The notes: generated by a model from the sequence alone, not told the origin. Positions 10,148 to 20,108 are shown, numbered from the stretch's first letter. The stretch: DNA of 64,000 nt from Bacteroidales bacterium OttesenSCG-928-M11 (GCA_030265685.1 JAJDGO010000001.1:18256-82255), one strand, 5' to 3'. Program-made: numbers and translations.

Positions 10148-10594
10148 TTAATTAACTACCCGATAGGTATTGTTTCCGGCATAGGTTACCGAATAGGTTT
10201 TCAAACCTAAGGAGGTTCCGGATATAGGATTGCCTAATCCACTTGATATATTAAATTTGGCTCCGCATCTTTCGCAACAAGCTTCACCATAATCATTCGG
10301 AACTACTCTTATATTTCGCATCGCTTCTACCGGACAAGATAAATCATAAGCGTATAAGTTTAGCACTCCAGTACCAATACCATTGGTAACTAATATCCCG
10401 CCATAACCAATACGGTCTGTATCATATCTCCTTTGAGTAAATGTTTTATAAGATAAGATAGGAATCAAATCATAATCTTGTGTAAGAGTATTTAATTCAA
10501 GATTAACTTTTGCATAGGGAATATTGGAAACATATTCCTCTTCGCAAGAAGAATAAAAACAAACCAACAACAAGAGTATCCAAACCTTTTTCAT
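10148..10594 (-). CDS. Small lipoprotein with a Rieske-like fold signature
   Basis: Lipobox-like LLVCFYSSC; SCPVEA ... CERCGAKFNISSGLGNPISG resembles Rieske motifs with altered ligands. Confidence 0.55.
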   Translation of the reverse strand: MKKVWILLLLVCFYSSCEEEYVSNIPYAKVNLELNTLTQDYDLIPILSYKTFTQRRYDTDRIGYGGILVTNGIGTGVLNLYAYDLSCPVEAMRNIRVVPNDYGEACCERCGAKFNISSGLGNPISGTSLGLKTYSVTYAGNNTYRVVN

Positions 10595-10654
10595 ATCTAT
10601 AATAACGAACCGGGAAAGTATATATTATATAGCCTCTTGAGAAAAAACACTCAA

Positions 10655-11467
10655 TTAATCATTGCATTGATCAATATCTATTGATTCATGAACAGGCTCT
10701 TCTTCCCGAACACTAAGTATCTGTTCTTCAAAGCCTTTTTCATATTTAATCTTCTTCATCGCAAGTCGGGAAGCATGTTGTTGCGATTCTTTCTTCGAGT
10801 ATCCTATTCCGACTCCGGATATAACTCCATTCAGTAAAACTTGACTTTGAAACACCGTATTGTGATCTTGATCTTGGAAAGAGTCTAATAGTTCATAATC
10901 TAAATTAACTTTGTATTTCTGAGACCATTCCAAAAGCTTCGATTTGAAATTAACTTCCTGCTTAACCAAAGTCTCTATATCAATATGATTTTCTATTATC
11001 TTCTTCTTGATAAATTTATAGGTTTTATCATAACCTTTATCTAAATAAACTGCCCCGATAAATGCTTCGAGTGCATTACCTAGTATATGATTCTTCTGAG
11101 AATGTAAACGAGTAGAAGAAGTTATAAGGTCTTTTAATCCAAGTTCGGTAGCTACTTTGTCAAGAGTTTCACGTTTTACAATTTTAGATCGTGTATTAGT
11201 AAGAAAACCTTCGCTCCTACTGGGATATTTCTTGTATAAAATATCCGCAACAACAGTATCTAATACTGCATCGCCCAAAAATTCCAAGCGTTCATTATTA
11301 GTATATCGTCCATCTGCGTTTTCGCGAGAGGAGGATTTATGAATCAAAGCCTCTTCATAAAGGACAATATTTCCCGGAAAAAAGCCGAGTATATTTTTTA
11401 AAGAAAAACAAAACTCCCTCTTTGAGCCAAGAGAGAGTTTTATTCTATTGCTTATTACACGAATCAC
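10655..11467 (-). CDS. rnc: Ribonuclease III
   Basis: NERLEFLGDAVLD signature; C-terminal dsRBD; next to fabF-acpP. Confidence 0.95.
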   Translation of the reverse strand: MIRVISNRIKLSLGSKREFCFSLKNILGFFPGNIVLYEEALIHKSSSRENADGRYTNNERLEFLGDAVLDTVVADILYKKYPSRSEGFLTNTRSKIVKRETLDKVATELGLKDLITSSTRLHSQKNHILGNALEAFIGAVYLDKGYDKTYKFIKKKIIENHIDIETLVKQEVNFKSKLLEWSQKYKVNLDYELLDSFQDQDHNTVFQSQVLLNGVISGVGIGYSKKESQQHASRLAMKKIKYEKGFEEQILSVREEEPVHESIDIDQCND

Positions 11468-12732
11468 TTATTGTCTTCAAATTTCTTTACAATAATACAT
11501 GCATTGTGACCTCCAAAACCAAACGTGTTAGACAAAGCTGCTCTAACTAAACGTTTTTGAGCTTTATTAAATGTAAAATTTAATTTACTATCAAGTTCTG
11601 GATCATCATCACCTTCTTCATGATTAATTGTCGGAGGAACAATATCATTTTTCACAGACAAAACACAAGCCAACGCTTCTACCGCTCCGGTAGCTCCTAA
11701 CATATGACCTGTCATCGATTTAGTAGAACTAATATTTAATTTATATGCATGATCTCCAAATATTTCTTTGATAGCTTTTACCTCCGAAGGGTCACCTACA
11801 GGAGTAGAAGTACCATGAACATTTATATAATCAATCATATCCGGTTCCATATTAGCATCTTCCAATGCATTTTGCATTACTAATTTTGCACCTAAGCCTT
11901 CCGGATGAGAAGCTGTTAAATGATAAGCATCTCCAGAACCTCCTCCTCCAACTACTTCTGCGTATATTTTGGCTCCACGAGCACGTGCATGTTCTAATTC
12001 TTCAAAAATCAAACAAGCAGCTCCTTCGCCCATTACAAAACCATCACGGCTTGCGCTGAACGGTCTTGAAGCAGTTTCCGGCGAATCATTACGAGTAGAT
12101 AGTGCATTCATTGAATTAAATCCTCCAACTCCTGCTATTGTAATAGCAGCTTCAGCGCCTCCGGTAACAACAGCATTGGCTTTTCCTAGACGAATTAAGT
12201 CAAAAGCATTAACAGCTCCTGTTGTAGATGAAGCACAAGCTGAAACAGTTCCGTAATTAGGACCTCTGAATCCGTAAAGTATCGAAATATGTCCGGCTGC
12301 TATATCGCTAATCATTTTAGGAATAAAGAATGGGTTAAATTTAGGACCCAAATCTTCATGTTTAAAGTAAGAACCTACTTCCTGATCGAAAGTATCAATA
12401 CCTCCGATACCTGAAGAAAATACAACTCCTACTTTGTCCCGATTGATTGATTCATTGTCTAAACCGGCATCAACGATTGCTTCTTTCGCAGCAACTACTG
12501 CCAACTGTGAATATCTATCCAGTTTTCTTGCTTCCTTTCTATCAAAATGATCGGTAGGTACAAAATTCTTTACTTCGCAAGCAAACTTTGTCTTGAATTT
12601 TTCTGCGTCAAATAAAGTAATAGGCCCAGCCCCACTTACTCCGTTAAGCATGTTATTCCATGTAGTTTCTACATCATTTCCTAACGGCGTAATGGCACCT
12701 AGGCCTGTTACTACAACTCTTTTTAATTCCAT
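11464..12732 (-). CDS. fabF: 3-oxoacyl-[acyl-carrier-protein] synthase II
   Basis: VVVTGLGAITPLG; SACASSTTGAVNAFDLI active-site Cys; NTFGFGGHNA. Confidence 0.97.
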   Translation of the reverse strand: MELKRVVVTGLGAITPLGNDVETTWNNMLNGVSGAGPITLFDAEKFKTKFACEVKNFVPTDHFDRKEARKLDRYSQLAVVAAKEAIVDAGLDNESINRDKVGVVFSSGIGGIDTFDQEVGSYFKHEDLGPKFNPFFIPKMISDIAAGHISILYGFRGPNYGTVSACASSTTGAVNAFDLIRLGKANAVVTGGAEAAITIAGVGGFNSMNALSTRNDSPETASRPFSASRDGFVMGEGAACLIFEELEHARARGAKIYAEVVGGGGSGDAYHLTASHPEGLGAKLVMQNALEDANMEPDMIDYINVHGTSTPVGDPSEVKAIKEIFGDHAYKLNISSTKSMTGHMLGATGAVEALACVLSVKNDIVPPTINHEEGDDDPELDSKLNFTFNKAQKRLVRAALSNTFGFGGHNACIIVKKFEDNK

Positions 12733-12750
12733 ATAAAGGAAAAATTAAGT

Positions 12751-12987
12751 TTAAGCTTGATTAGCTTCAATGTAAGTGACTGCGTCACCAACTGTTGTGA
12801 TTTTTTCTGCTTGATCATCAGGAATAGACATTCCGAATTCTTTTTCAAATTCCATGATCAATTCAACTGTATCTAAAGAGTCTGCACCTAAATCGTTAGT
12901 AAAACTAGCTTCATTGGTAACTTCAGATTTTTCTACGCTTAATTTATCAGCGATAATATCTTTAACTCTTTCTGCAATTTCTGACAT
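12751..12987 (-). CDS. acpP: Acyl carrier protein
   Basis: [19 protein letters not shown] phosphopantetheine Ser motif; 78 aa. Confidence 0.98.
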   Translation of the reverse strand: MSEIAERVKDIIADKLSVEKSEVTNEASFTNDLGADSLDTVELIMEFEKEFGMSIPDDQAEKITTVGDAVTYIEANQA

Positions 12988-13026
12988 AACTTTAATCTTT
13001 TAAGTTAATAATATAAATATAAGTTT

Positions 13027-13047
13027 TATTTTTGCAGTGCAAAGTAA
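13027..13047. promoter_or_regulatory. Overlapping divergent promoter candidates for purN (+) and acpP (-)
   Basis: TATTTTTG on + (13027-13034) next to TTACTTTG on - (13040-13047); core TTTGCAGTGCAAA is a 13-bp near-perfect palindrome. Confidence 0.4.
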
Positions 13048-13129
13048 ATCATTTTTATTGAAACCAACAAAGAATTTAGTAAAAAACTGCACAAATCAAC
13101 AAATATTGTGCACAAACATATATAATAAG

Positions 13130-13705
13130 ATGGGAAGAATAGCAATATTAGCTTCGGGATCAGGTTCTAATGCCGAAAACATTATCAAATATTTCAGGGA
13201 AAATAATAGTGAAACTGAGTTTCCTATTATCTTAAGTAATAAAAAAGATGCCTATGTACATGAACGAGCCGCGAAGTTAGGAATCCCTTCTTATACTATT
13301 AATAAAGTCGGGTTTGAGAGTGGAGACGCCTTAGAAATACTAAAAGAACATCAAATTGATTTTATTGTCTTAGCCGGGTTCTTGCTTAAAGTGCCGGAAA
13401 ATATATTAAAATCGTATCCGAACCGTATTATTAATATACATCCAGCCTTATTACCCAAATATGGAGGCAAAGGAATGTACGGATTACACGTTCACGAAGC
13501 GGTAGTTGCCGCTAAAGAAAAAGAATCCGGAATTACTGTACATTATGTTAATGAACATTATGATGAGGGAGAAGTTATTTTTCAAGCTAAGTGCGACGTA
13601 TTGCCTTCCGACTCGCCGGAAGATGTGGCCAACAAAGTTCACGACTTGGAATATAAACATTTCCCAAAAGTAATTTCCGACATATTAAATACAAACATTA
13701 AATAA
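13130..13705 (+). CDS. purN: Phosphoribosylglycinamide formyltransferase
   Basis: RIAILASGSGSNAENI; NIHPALLPKYGGKGMYG; HYVNEHYDEGEVI. Start moved to the internal Met at 13130 (track ORF begins 13037). Confidence 0.93.
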   Translation: MGRIAILASGSGSNAENIIKYFRENNSETEFPIILSNKKDAYVHERAAKLGIPSYTINKVGFESGDALEILKEHQIDFIVLAGFLLKVPENILKSYPNRIINIHPALLPKYGGKGMYGLHVHEAVVAAKEKESGITVHYVNEHYDEGEVIFQAKCDVLPSDSPEDVANKVHDLEYKHFPKVISDILNTNIK

Positions 13706-13718
13706 ATACATTTATCAC

Positions 13719-14918
13719 ATGGAGTCAATAAAACAAATATTTCGTATCGGACATGGTCCTTCAAGTAGTCATACTATGGGACCGAGAAGGGCTGCGCTTA
13801 TGTTCTTGGAGCGTAACAAAGAGGCCGCCCGGTTTCAAGTCACATTATACGGAAGTTTAGCGGCAACGGGAAAAGGACACATGACCGACATTGCCATATT
13901 AGAAATATTAGAACAAGTGGCTCCTACTACTATTCTTTGGGAACCTAAGATCACTCTTCCTTTTCATCCGAACGGAATGTTTTTCAAAGCGTTTGATAAA
14001 ACGGATGAAGAACTGGAATCATGGTATGTTTACAGTATAGGAGGAGGAACTTTAGCCAACGAAGAGTTCAATGAGCAACAAACCGAAAAGATATATGACA
14101 AGCATACCATACGAGATATACAACAATGGTGTGAAAAATCCGGATATTCTTATTGGGAATACGTACAAGAATGCGAGGGAAATTCCATCTGGGAGTATCT
14201 GGCCGAAGTATGGAAAACTATGCAGGAGGCAATTGAACGCGGATTAGAGTCGGAAGGTATTATTCCCGGAGGATTAGGTATTCGCCGAAAGTCGTCAGAT
14301 TATTTGATTCGAGCCAAAGGATACGAAGGAAGCGTTCAAGGAAGAGGGAAAGTCTATGCCTACGCCTTAGCAGTTTCGGAAGAAAATGCTTGCGGTGGAA
14401 AGATTGTAACAGCACCTACATGCGGTTCTTGTGGTGTATTGCCTGCGGTGTTGTATCACTTGAGAGAAAGCAGGGATTTTACCGACTCCCGTATTCTTCG
14501 CGCGTTAGCAACAGCAGGACTTTTTGGTAATGTTGTACGAACAAATGCATCAGTTTCAGGCGCTGAAGTTGGATGTCAAGGCGAAATTGGAGTCGCTTGT
14601 GCAATGTCTGCTGCCGCTGCGAACCAACTTTTTGGAGGAAGTCCGGCTCAAATCGAATACGCTGCCGAAATGGGATTAGAACATCACTTGGGTCTTACCT
14701 GCGATCCTGTTTGCGGATTAGTTCAAATACCTTGCATCGAACGGAATGCATTCGCAGCAGCTCGAGCCTTAGATGCTAATACTTTCTCCACTTTCTCGGA
14801 TGGAAGACACCGAGTTAGTTTCGATCAAGTGGTAGAAGTAATGAGACAAACGGGGAAAGATTTGCCCAGCCTGTACAAAGAAACGTCCGAAGGAGGCTTG
14901 GCAAAGCATTATGAATAA
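13719..14918 (+). CDS. sdaA: L-serine ammonia-lyase (iron-sulfur serine dehydratase)
   Basis: IGHGPSSSHTMGPRRA; TAPTCGSCGVLPAV; LGLTCDPVCGLVQIPCIERNA. Confidence 0.95.
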   Translation: MESIKQIFRIGHGPSSSHTMGPRRAALMFLERNKEAARFQVTLYGSLAATGKGHMTDIAILEILEQVAPTTILWEPKITLPFHPNGMFFKAFDKTDEELESWYVYSIGGGTLANEEFNEQQTEKIYDKHTIRDIQQWCEKSGYSYWEYVQECEGNSIWEYLAEVWKTMQEAIERGLESEGIIPGGLGIRRKSSDYLIRAKGYEGSVQGRGKVYAYALAVSEENACGGKIVTAPTCGSCGVLPAVLYHLRESRDFTDSRILRALATAGLFGNVVRTNASVSGAEVGCQGEIGVACAMSAAAANQLFGGSPAQIEYAAEMGLEHHLGLTCDPVCGLVQIPCIERNAFAAARALDANTFSTFSDGRHRVSFDQVVEVMRQTGKDLPSLYKETSEGGLAKHYE

Positions 14919-14984
14919 AACCCGAACAAGGAACCGGAGCAACAAAATAAATCTTTGTCTCAAAAAGATTTTATAATTTAAATA

Positions 14985-15022
14985 TTTTCTGTACAGAGAA
15001 TAAAAGTTTTCTGTACAGAAAA
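14985..15022. repeat. Family A array, 2 units at 22-bp spacing
   Basis: CTGTACAG at 14989 and 15011; last unit is a full TTTTCTGTACAGAAAA palindrome. Confidence 0.85.
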
Positions 15023-15092
15023 CTTCAAAAAGATAAAATAACTTGCGCCAAGTATTTGTATTAATCGAATAAAGAGATATTATCAATCGGCA

Positions 15093-16310
15093 TTAAAGCC
15101 ATTTACGGGAAAGATACCTTACGGGATAGAGAACAGCTAAGAGTCCGATCAATAATACAGAGAAAAGAACTATGACCAAATCACTAAAGCTGACGAGGAC
15201 AGGATAAGACTCGATAGCAAAAGCTCCGGCTGTTCCTAACTTTAACCAACCGAAATATTGTTGACCGAGACAAATCAATACACCAACAACAATTCCGAAA
15301 ATGGCACCAAAAGCGGAGATCATCCATCCTTCTAACAAAAAGATACGGGATATAACTTTATTATCCGCCCCCAAATTACGTAAAGTTATGATGTCTTTTT
15401 GTTTATCTACGATCAACATCGAAAGAGATCCGATAACATTAAAGATAGCAATCAGAATAATAAAGCACAAGATAAGAAAAGCAACCCACTTTTCGATCGC
15501 AACCATTTTAAGAGCTGCCTCTTGTTGTTCGTAACGATTTTTGACAGAATAGTTATCTCCTAATATTTGTTTGATTTTCTTTTGTACGGTTTTAATATTT
15601 GTTTCGTCAACCAGCTTTATTTCCAGAGCGGATACTTCGTTCGAATATTGGAAAAGTTCACGAGCAAGGGAGATTGGAACAAGAAGATAGTTCTCGTCAT
15701 AAATTGCCTGACCCACCATAAAAGCTCCTCCTACGTAAGTATATTCAGAAATGAGTGAAGAAGAAGGGTTAACTAAGTTGACAGGAGTATTTCTTTTCGG
15801 AACATTAATTTCGATCGGGAAACGTTGATTGGGATATATGCCCAAATTACTCATCAACCCAACCCCCATAACCGCATAATTATTTACTTCATCGCGAAGA
15901 ATATAATCACCTGCATATATAATACTCTCTATCGGAACTATTTGGCTGAAATTGTCTTCAACTCCTTTCATCACTGCAGGAGCTTGTCTGTCGCTATTTA
16001 ATATCCAAACATTATCTTCCAAAACCTCTACTATGGAAATAACATCTTCCATTTCGTAGAGTTCTCGAAAATCATCGGTCGTAGGATCAAAGACTTTGCC
16101 TTGAGTTGTTGTTATTTTTAGTTCGGGATCAAAGTGACTGAACATATCAGTTACTAAATCTTGAAACCCATTAAGCACCGAAAGGACACAAATTGTAGCC
16201 ATTGTAGCCACAGCAATACCACAAACAGCAATCATTGATATTATATTGATGGCATTGTGCGACTTTTTAGAGAATAAATATCGCCGAGCTATATAGAAAG
16301 AGAAGTTCAC
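15093..16310 (-). CDS. FtsX-like / LolCE-type lipoprotein-releasing ABC permease
   Basis: MNFSFYIARRYLFSKKSHNAINIISMIAVCGIAVATMATI; four TM segments with a periplasmic MacB-like domain. Confidence 0.88.
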   Translation of the reverse strand: MNFSFYIARRYLFSKKSHNAINIISMIAVCGIAVATMATICVLSVLNGFQDLVTDMFSHFDPELKITTTQGKVFDPTTDDFRELYEMEDVISIVEVLEDNVWILNSDRQAPAVMKGVEDNFSQIVPIESIIYAGDYILRDEVNNYAVMGVGLMSNLGIYPNQRFPIEINVPKRNTPVNLVNPSSSLISEYTYVGGAFMVGQAIYDENYLLVPISLARELFQYSNEVSALEIKLVDETNIKTVQKKIKQILGDNYSVKNRYEQQEAALKMVAIEKWVAFLILCFIILIAIFNVIGSLSMLIVDKQKDIITLRNLGADNKVISRIFLLEGWMISAFGAIFGIVVGVLICLGQQYFGWLKLGTAGAFAIESYPVLVSFSDLVIVLFSVLLIGLLAVLYPVRYLSRKWL

Positions 16311-16645
16311 CCTTGATTGAGTAGCTTATCTATATTATCCAAATAATCGAGCGAATCGTCCAAAAAGAATGTTAGTTCCGGAACGCGACGAAGTTGTTTT
16401 CCCACTCGTTCGCCCAATTCCCAGCGAATAGATTTAACATTTGTGTTGACATTGCTTATAATCTCTTCTGCTTTTTCCGAAGGAAATATACTAAGGTATC
16501 CTTTTGCTAAACTTAAATCCGGACTTACTCTCACTCTTGTTACCGAAACCATTACACCTTGCATCTTTTTTGTTTCGAGTAAGAATATTTCACCCAAGTC
16601 TTTTTGTATTTGTCGTTCTATCTTTTGTAATCTTTTTCCTTCCAT
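16307..16645 (-). CDS. rbfA: Ribosome-binding factor A
   Basis: RLQKIERQIQKDLGEIFLLE...VSVTRVRVSPDLSLAKGYLSIFP...LRRVPELTFFLDDSLDY. Confidence 0.93.
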   Translation of the reverse strand: MEGKRLQKIERQIQKDLGEIFLLETKKMQGVMVSVTRVRVSPDLSLAKGYLSIFPSEKAEEIISNVNTNVKSIRWELGERVGKQLRRVPELTFFLDDSLDYLDNIDKLLNQG

Positions 16646-16648
16646 ATT

Positions 16649-17278
16649 TTATTTTTTATATATGATAGTCAAACCATCGCGCAAAGGTACAATAACTTTT
16701 TCGATTCGGGAGTCTTGCTTTATCATTTCGTTAAACCTTAAGATGCCAATTGTTTGTTTATCATTCGGATGAACTTCTTCAATTACCTTTCCATCCCAAA
16801 GTGTATTATCGGCAATAATAATTCCTCCCTTCTTTGTTTTATCAAATATCAGATCGTAATACTCGCAATACAAACGCTTATCTGCATCTATAAAAACCAT
16901 ATCAAATTCTTCTTCAAGACGAGGAATAATCTCCATTGCATCTCCAATATGAAGTTTTATCCTTTCGTTTAACAAGGAAGTGTTGATTTGCTTTTGAATA
17001 AAGTCTTCTAATTCGTCATTTATTTCAATAGTATGTACTTTTCCTCCCTCAGGAAGAGCTTCTGCCAAGCAAAGAGTAGCATATCCTGTGTAAGTTCCTA
17101 TTTCTAAAATGCGTTTTGGTTGACACATTCTAACAAACATCTTTAATATACGTCCCTGTAAATGCCCCGAAAGCATTCGAGGTCTAAGAAGATTTACGTG
17201 AGCTTCTCGGTCGAGATTTGCCAATTGTTGTGGTTCGTCATCAATGTGCGACAAGATATATTCTTCGAGATTTATCAT
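16649..17278 (-). CDS. SAM-dependent O-methyltransferase (class I)
   Basis: ILEIGTYTGYATLCLAEALPEGGKVHTIEIN; FDMVFIDADKRLYCEYYD. Confidence 0.9.
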   Translation of the reverse strand: MINLEEYILSHIDDEPQQLANLDREAHVNLLRPRMLSGHLQGRILKMFVRMCQPKRILEIGTYTGYATLCLAEALPEGGKVHTIEINDELEDFIQKQINTSLLNERIKLHIGDAMEIIPRLEEEFDMVFIDADKRLYCEYYDLIFDKTKKGGIIIADNTLWDGKVIEEVHPNDKQTIGILRFNEMIKQDSRIEKVIVPLRDGLTIIYKK

Positions 17279-17691
17279 TTCAAAAAAGCTTCGATACCCA
17301 AACGATAAGAATCTAATCCGAATCCGGCAATTACGCCTTTACATGCGGAAGTTATCAAAGAAGTATGCCTAAATTCTTCCCGAGCATGAACATTAGATAT
17401 ATGAATTTCGATCACAGGAGTTAAGATCGCTTTAATTGCGTCATGAATAGCAACCGAAGTATGAGTATATCCTCCGGCATTTAACAATACGCCATCGAAA
17501 CCAGCATTTGTTTCGTGCAGACAATTAATAATCTCTCCTTCTACATTCGACTGATAGTAACTGATTATTAGTTCCGGATATTGTTTTTTAAGTATATCTA
17601 AGTAGTCATCAAATGAGGCATATCCATAGACATCCGGCTCTCTCGATCCTAACAAATTCAGATTTGGGCCATTAATAATTTGAATCTTCAT
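17275..17691 (-). CDS. aroQ: 3-dehydroquinate dehydratase type II
   Basis: MKIQIINGPNLNLLGSREPDVYG; LNAGGYTHTSVAIHDAI; EIHISNVHAREEFRH. Confidence 0.96.
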   Translation of the reverse strand: MKIQIINGPNLNLLGSREPDVYGYASFDDYLDILKKQYPELIISYYQSNVEGEIINCLHETNAGFDGVLLNAGGYTHTSVAIHDAIKAILTPVIEIHISNVHAREEFRHTSLITSACKGVIAGFGLDSYRLGIEAFLK

Positions 17692-17802
17692 ATCGGAATA
17701 ATTATGTATCTTTGTATGGAATAGTAATATTTCGCAATTTCATACACATTCGATTGCGTTTCGTCTTACTATCTTGACACAAAAGTAATAATAATAATCC
17801 AA

Positions 17803-18708
17803 ATGCAATCCGACACTCCTCATTTATTATCCGGATTCCGGACATATTTACGTCTCGAAAAGTCGCTTTCTGATAATTCGGTAAAAGCATATATAGAAGA
17901 TGCAAAAAAATTGACCGATTATTTGGAAAGTAACAACATTAACCCCGTCGATGCCGAATTGCAAGATCTACAAAACTTTCTTATTTCTTTGCATGATCTA
18001 AGTATAAGTCCTCGTTCTCAATCTCGTATTTTATCCGGAATCCGGTCTTTTTTTCATTACTTAGAATTAGAAAAATACATAACTAAAGATCCAACCGAGT
18101 TACTTGAATCACCTAAAATAGGATTAAAACTTCCCGAATTTTTATCATTAGACGAGATCGATCGAATTATAGGAAGTATTGATCTTTCACATCCACAAGG
18201 ACAACGGAACAAAGCTATACTCGAAACTCTATATAGTTGTGGTTTGCGAGTATCAGAGCTTATTGGTTTGAAATTTTCGGATTTATATTTAGACGAAGGA
18301 TTTATTAAAGTTGACGGCAAAGGAGGAAAACAACGCTTAGTTCCAATTTCATCCACAGCCATCAAGGAGATTAATCTATATCTTCTTGACAGAAATTTGA
18401 TTCCTGTAAAAAAAGAATTCGAAGATGTTTTATTTCTCAGTCGAAGAGGAAGTGCTTTATCTCGAATAATGATTTTTCACATGATTAAGGAACAAGCAGA
18501 AATTGCAGGAATATCAAAAAACATCAGTCCACATACATTCCGACATTCTTTTGCCACGCACTTATTAGAAGGAGGAGCCAACCTTCGTGCAATACAACAA
18601 ATGCTTGGTCATGAAAAAATAACAACAACTGAAATATATACGCACTTAGACAGACAATTTTTGCGTTCGGAGATACAAGAACATCATCCTCGCAATAAAA
18701 AGAATTAG
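17803..18708 (+). CDS. xerD: Site-specific tyrosine recombinase XerD
   Basis: LYSCGLRVSELIGL; HTFRHSFATHLLEGGANLRAIQQMLGHEKITTTEIYTHLD. Confidence 0.93.
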   Translation: MQSDTPHLLSGFRTYLRLEKSLSDNSVKAYIEDAKKLTDYLESNNINPVDAELQDLQNFLISLHDLSISPRSQSRILSGIRSFFHYLELEKYITKDPTELLESPKIGLKLPEFLSLDEIDRIIGSIDLSHPQGQRNKAILETLYSCGLRVSELIGLKFSDLYLDEGFIKVDGKGGKQRLVPISSTAIKEINLYLLDRNLIPVKKEFEDVLFLSRRGSALSRIMIFHMIKEQAEIAGISKNISPHTFRHSFATHLLEGGANLRAIQQMLGHEKITTTEIYTHLDRQFLRSEIQEHHPRNKKN

Positions 18709-19379
18709 AATTTCCGTCTAAAACCTACACCAAAGGAGATCACGCGAGGATCATCGTCTACCAAGTATTCGTCCCAACGCATGTAAAAGTCAAGATAGTC
18801 GGTTCTATTTAAGCGCCAACTGGTTCCGCCTTGAAAACGAACTCGAGTAAGATCATTTCCCATAGGGTCGTTTAATTCCGTAGAAAAATCACAAGAGAAA
18901 TAAGGTTTCCAAGGTCTTCCCCAAATAGAGTATTCAACTTCGAACTTATTTTTCATTATGTATTTAGGATTAATTTTGTATCGACCTCTATTTTCGTCAC
19001 GAGTTGTACCTTGTACGCGTCCTCTCCAAGAAAGAGTAAATTGATCAATAGTTTCTTTATACGACAAATTAAAATAATAACGATGCCTAAACTCATATAG
19101 ATTATCGTTATTATAGTTATAAATCAAAGCATAATACAAGCCTATTTTAATCTTTTTTTCCCAAAAAGGATAATCCAAGCCAAGAGAAGTAACACTTCTA
19201 TCAAAAATATTCGAACTTGTAATAAAACGAACCTCTTCTTCAAATGAAAGGCTTAAATCCCTATATACGCTTTTTTCGCCTTCTAAAGAAAGTATCGCAC
19301 CAACGTCTGTTTCTCTTTCCTGCGCATAAGAAAAGGCAGGAAAAAGAAGCAGTAAGCATAATATTTTAATTCCTTTCAT
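18705..19379 (-). CDS. DUF2490-type outer-membrane beta-barrel protein
   Basis: Signal peptide; alternating beta pattern (YRDLSLSFEEEVRFI..FRHRYYFNLSYK..); C-terminal aromatic/basic end GVGFRRKF. Confidence 0.7.
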   Translation of the reverse strand: MKGIKILCLLLLFPAFSYAQERETDVGAILSLEGEKSVYRDLSLSFEEEVRFITSSNIFDRSVTSLGLDYPFWEKKIKIGLYYALIYNYNNDNLYEFRHRYYFNLSYKETIDQFTLSWRGRVQGTTRDENRGRYKINPKYIMKNKFEVEYSIWGRPWKPYFSCDFSTELNDPMGNDLTRVRFQGGTSWRLNRTDYLDFYMRWDEYLVDDDPRVISFGVGFRRKF

Positions 19380-19400
19380 AAAAAAAATCGTATCAATTCA

Positions 19401-20108
19401 TTACGAGAATTTTGTTATATGATCAATTGTATTGATTTGATCTGAAGTAGCTCTATAATATACTTTCAAGAAAGCAACGTCTCTAAGAAAATCAATATGA
19501 CCAACTTCTACTTTTTGAATATCCAAACCGGTTCGATCTTTCAAGTCTGCTAACAAATCATCGTAGCGTTCCGGTTTAATCAAGGCTATTTTTTCATAAA
19601 GAACAATTTTAGTCGATGCAGATTTAAGGAATTGATTGCTTTCTAATACCCATATAATAGCAACAAATAAAAGATTTGCAGCCAAGAGTGTAATATAATC
19701 AACATCCATAGACAATCCGTTAACCGCCGAGATACCAATAATCACAAACAAATAAGTCATTTCTCTAATCTGGACAGTCTCCGTTCGATAACGAATCATT
19801 CCGAAAATACAGAATAACCCAAGAGCGAATCCAAATTCCATCGATAAGTTTTGAAGAATAAACAACAATAAGAAAATGGTTACGCTAAATAGAACAAAAG
19901 TAAAGTAGTAATCTTTACGTTTACTTTTCTTGTAATAGAAAATATGGATAATAATCCAACAAACTAAAAAATTAGCTGCGAATCGGATTAAAAGCATTAA
20001 TAGCATATTAGGATCAAATACGGTAACTCCCATGAAAGAAGGTCCTTTTTCTGCCAGGTTTTGTGCAAACTCTTGCGCAATAGCTGTATCAATAGTTGAC
20101 TGAATCAT
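19401..20108 (-). CDS. DUF4956 membrane protein
   Basis: Multiple TM helices; FGLFCIFGMIRYRTETVQIREMTYLFVIIGISAVNGL is typical of DUF4956; next to the VTC gene. Confidence 0.8.
   Translation of the reverse strand: MIQSTIDTAIAQEFAQNLAEKGPSFMGVTVFDPNMLLMLLIRFAANFLVCWIIIHIFYYKKSKRKDYYFTFVLFSVTIFLLLFILQNLSMEFGFALGLFCIFGMIRYRTETVQIREMTYLFVIIGISAVNGLSMDVDYITLLAANLLFVAIIWVLESNQFLKSASTKIVLYEKIALIKPERYDDLLADLKDRTGLDIQKVEVGHIDFLRDVAFLKVYYRATSDQINTIDHITKFS

Noticed and set aside
11969-12256. Plus-strand ORF inside fabF
   Set aside because: Antisense shadow of fabF; no independent start context or homology recognised.
17803-18708. xerD as a mobile-element integrase
   Set aside because: Housekeeping XerD-type sequence in a core-gene context (aroQ), with no att sites or cargo seen.
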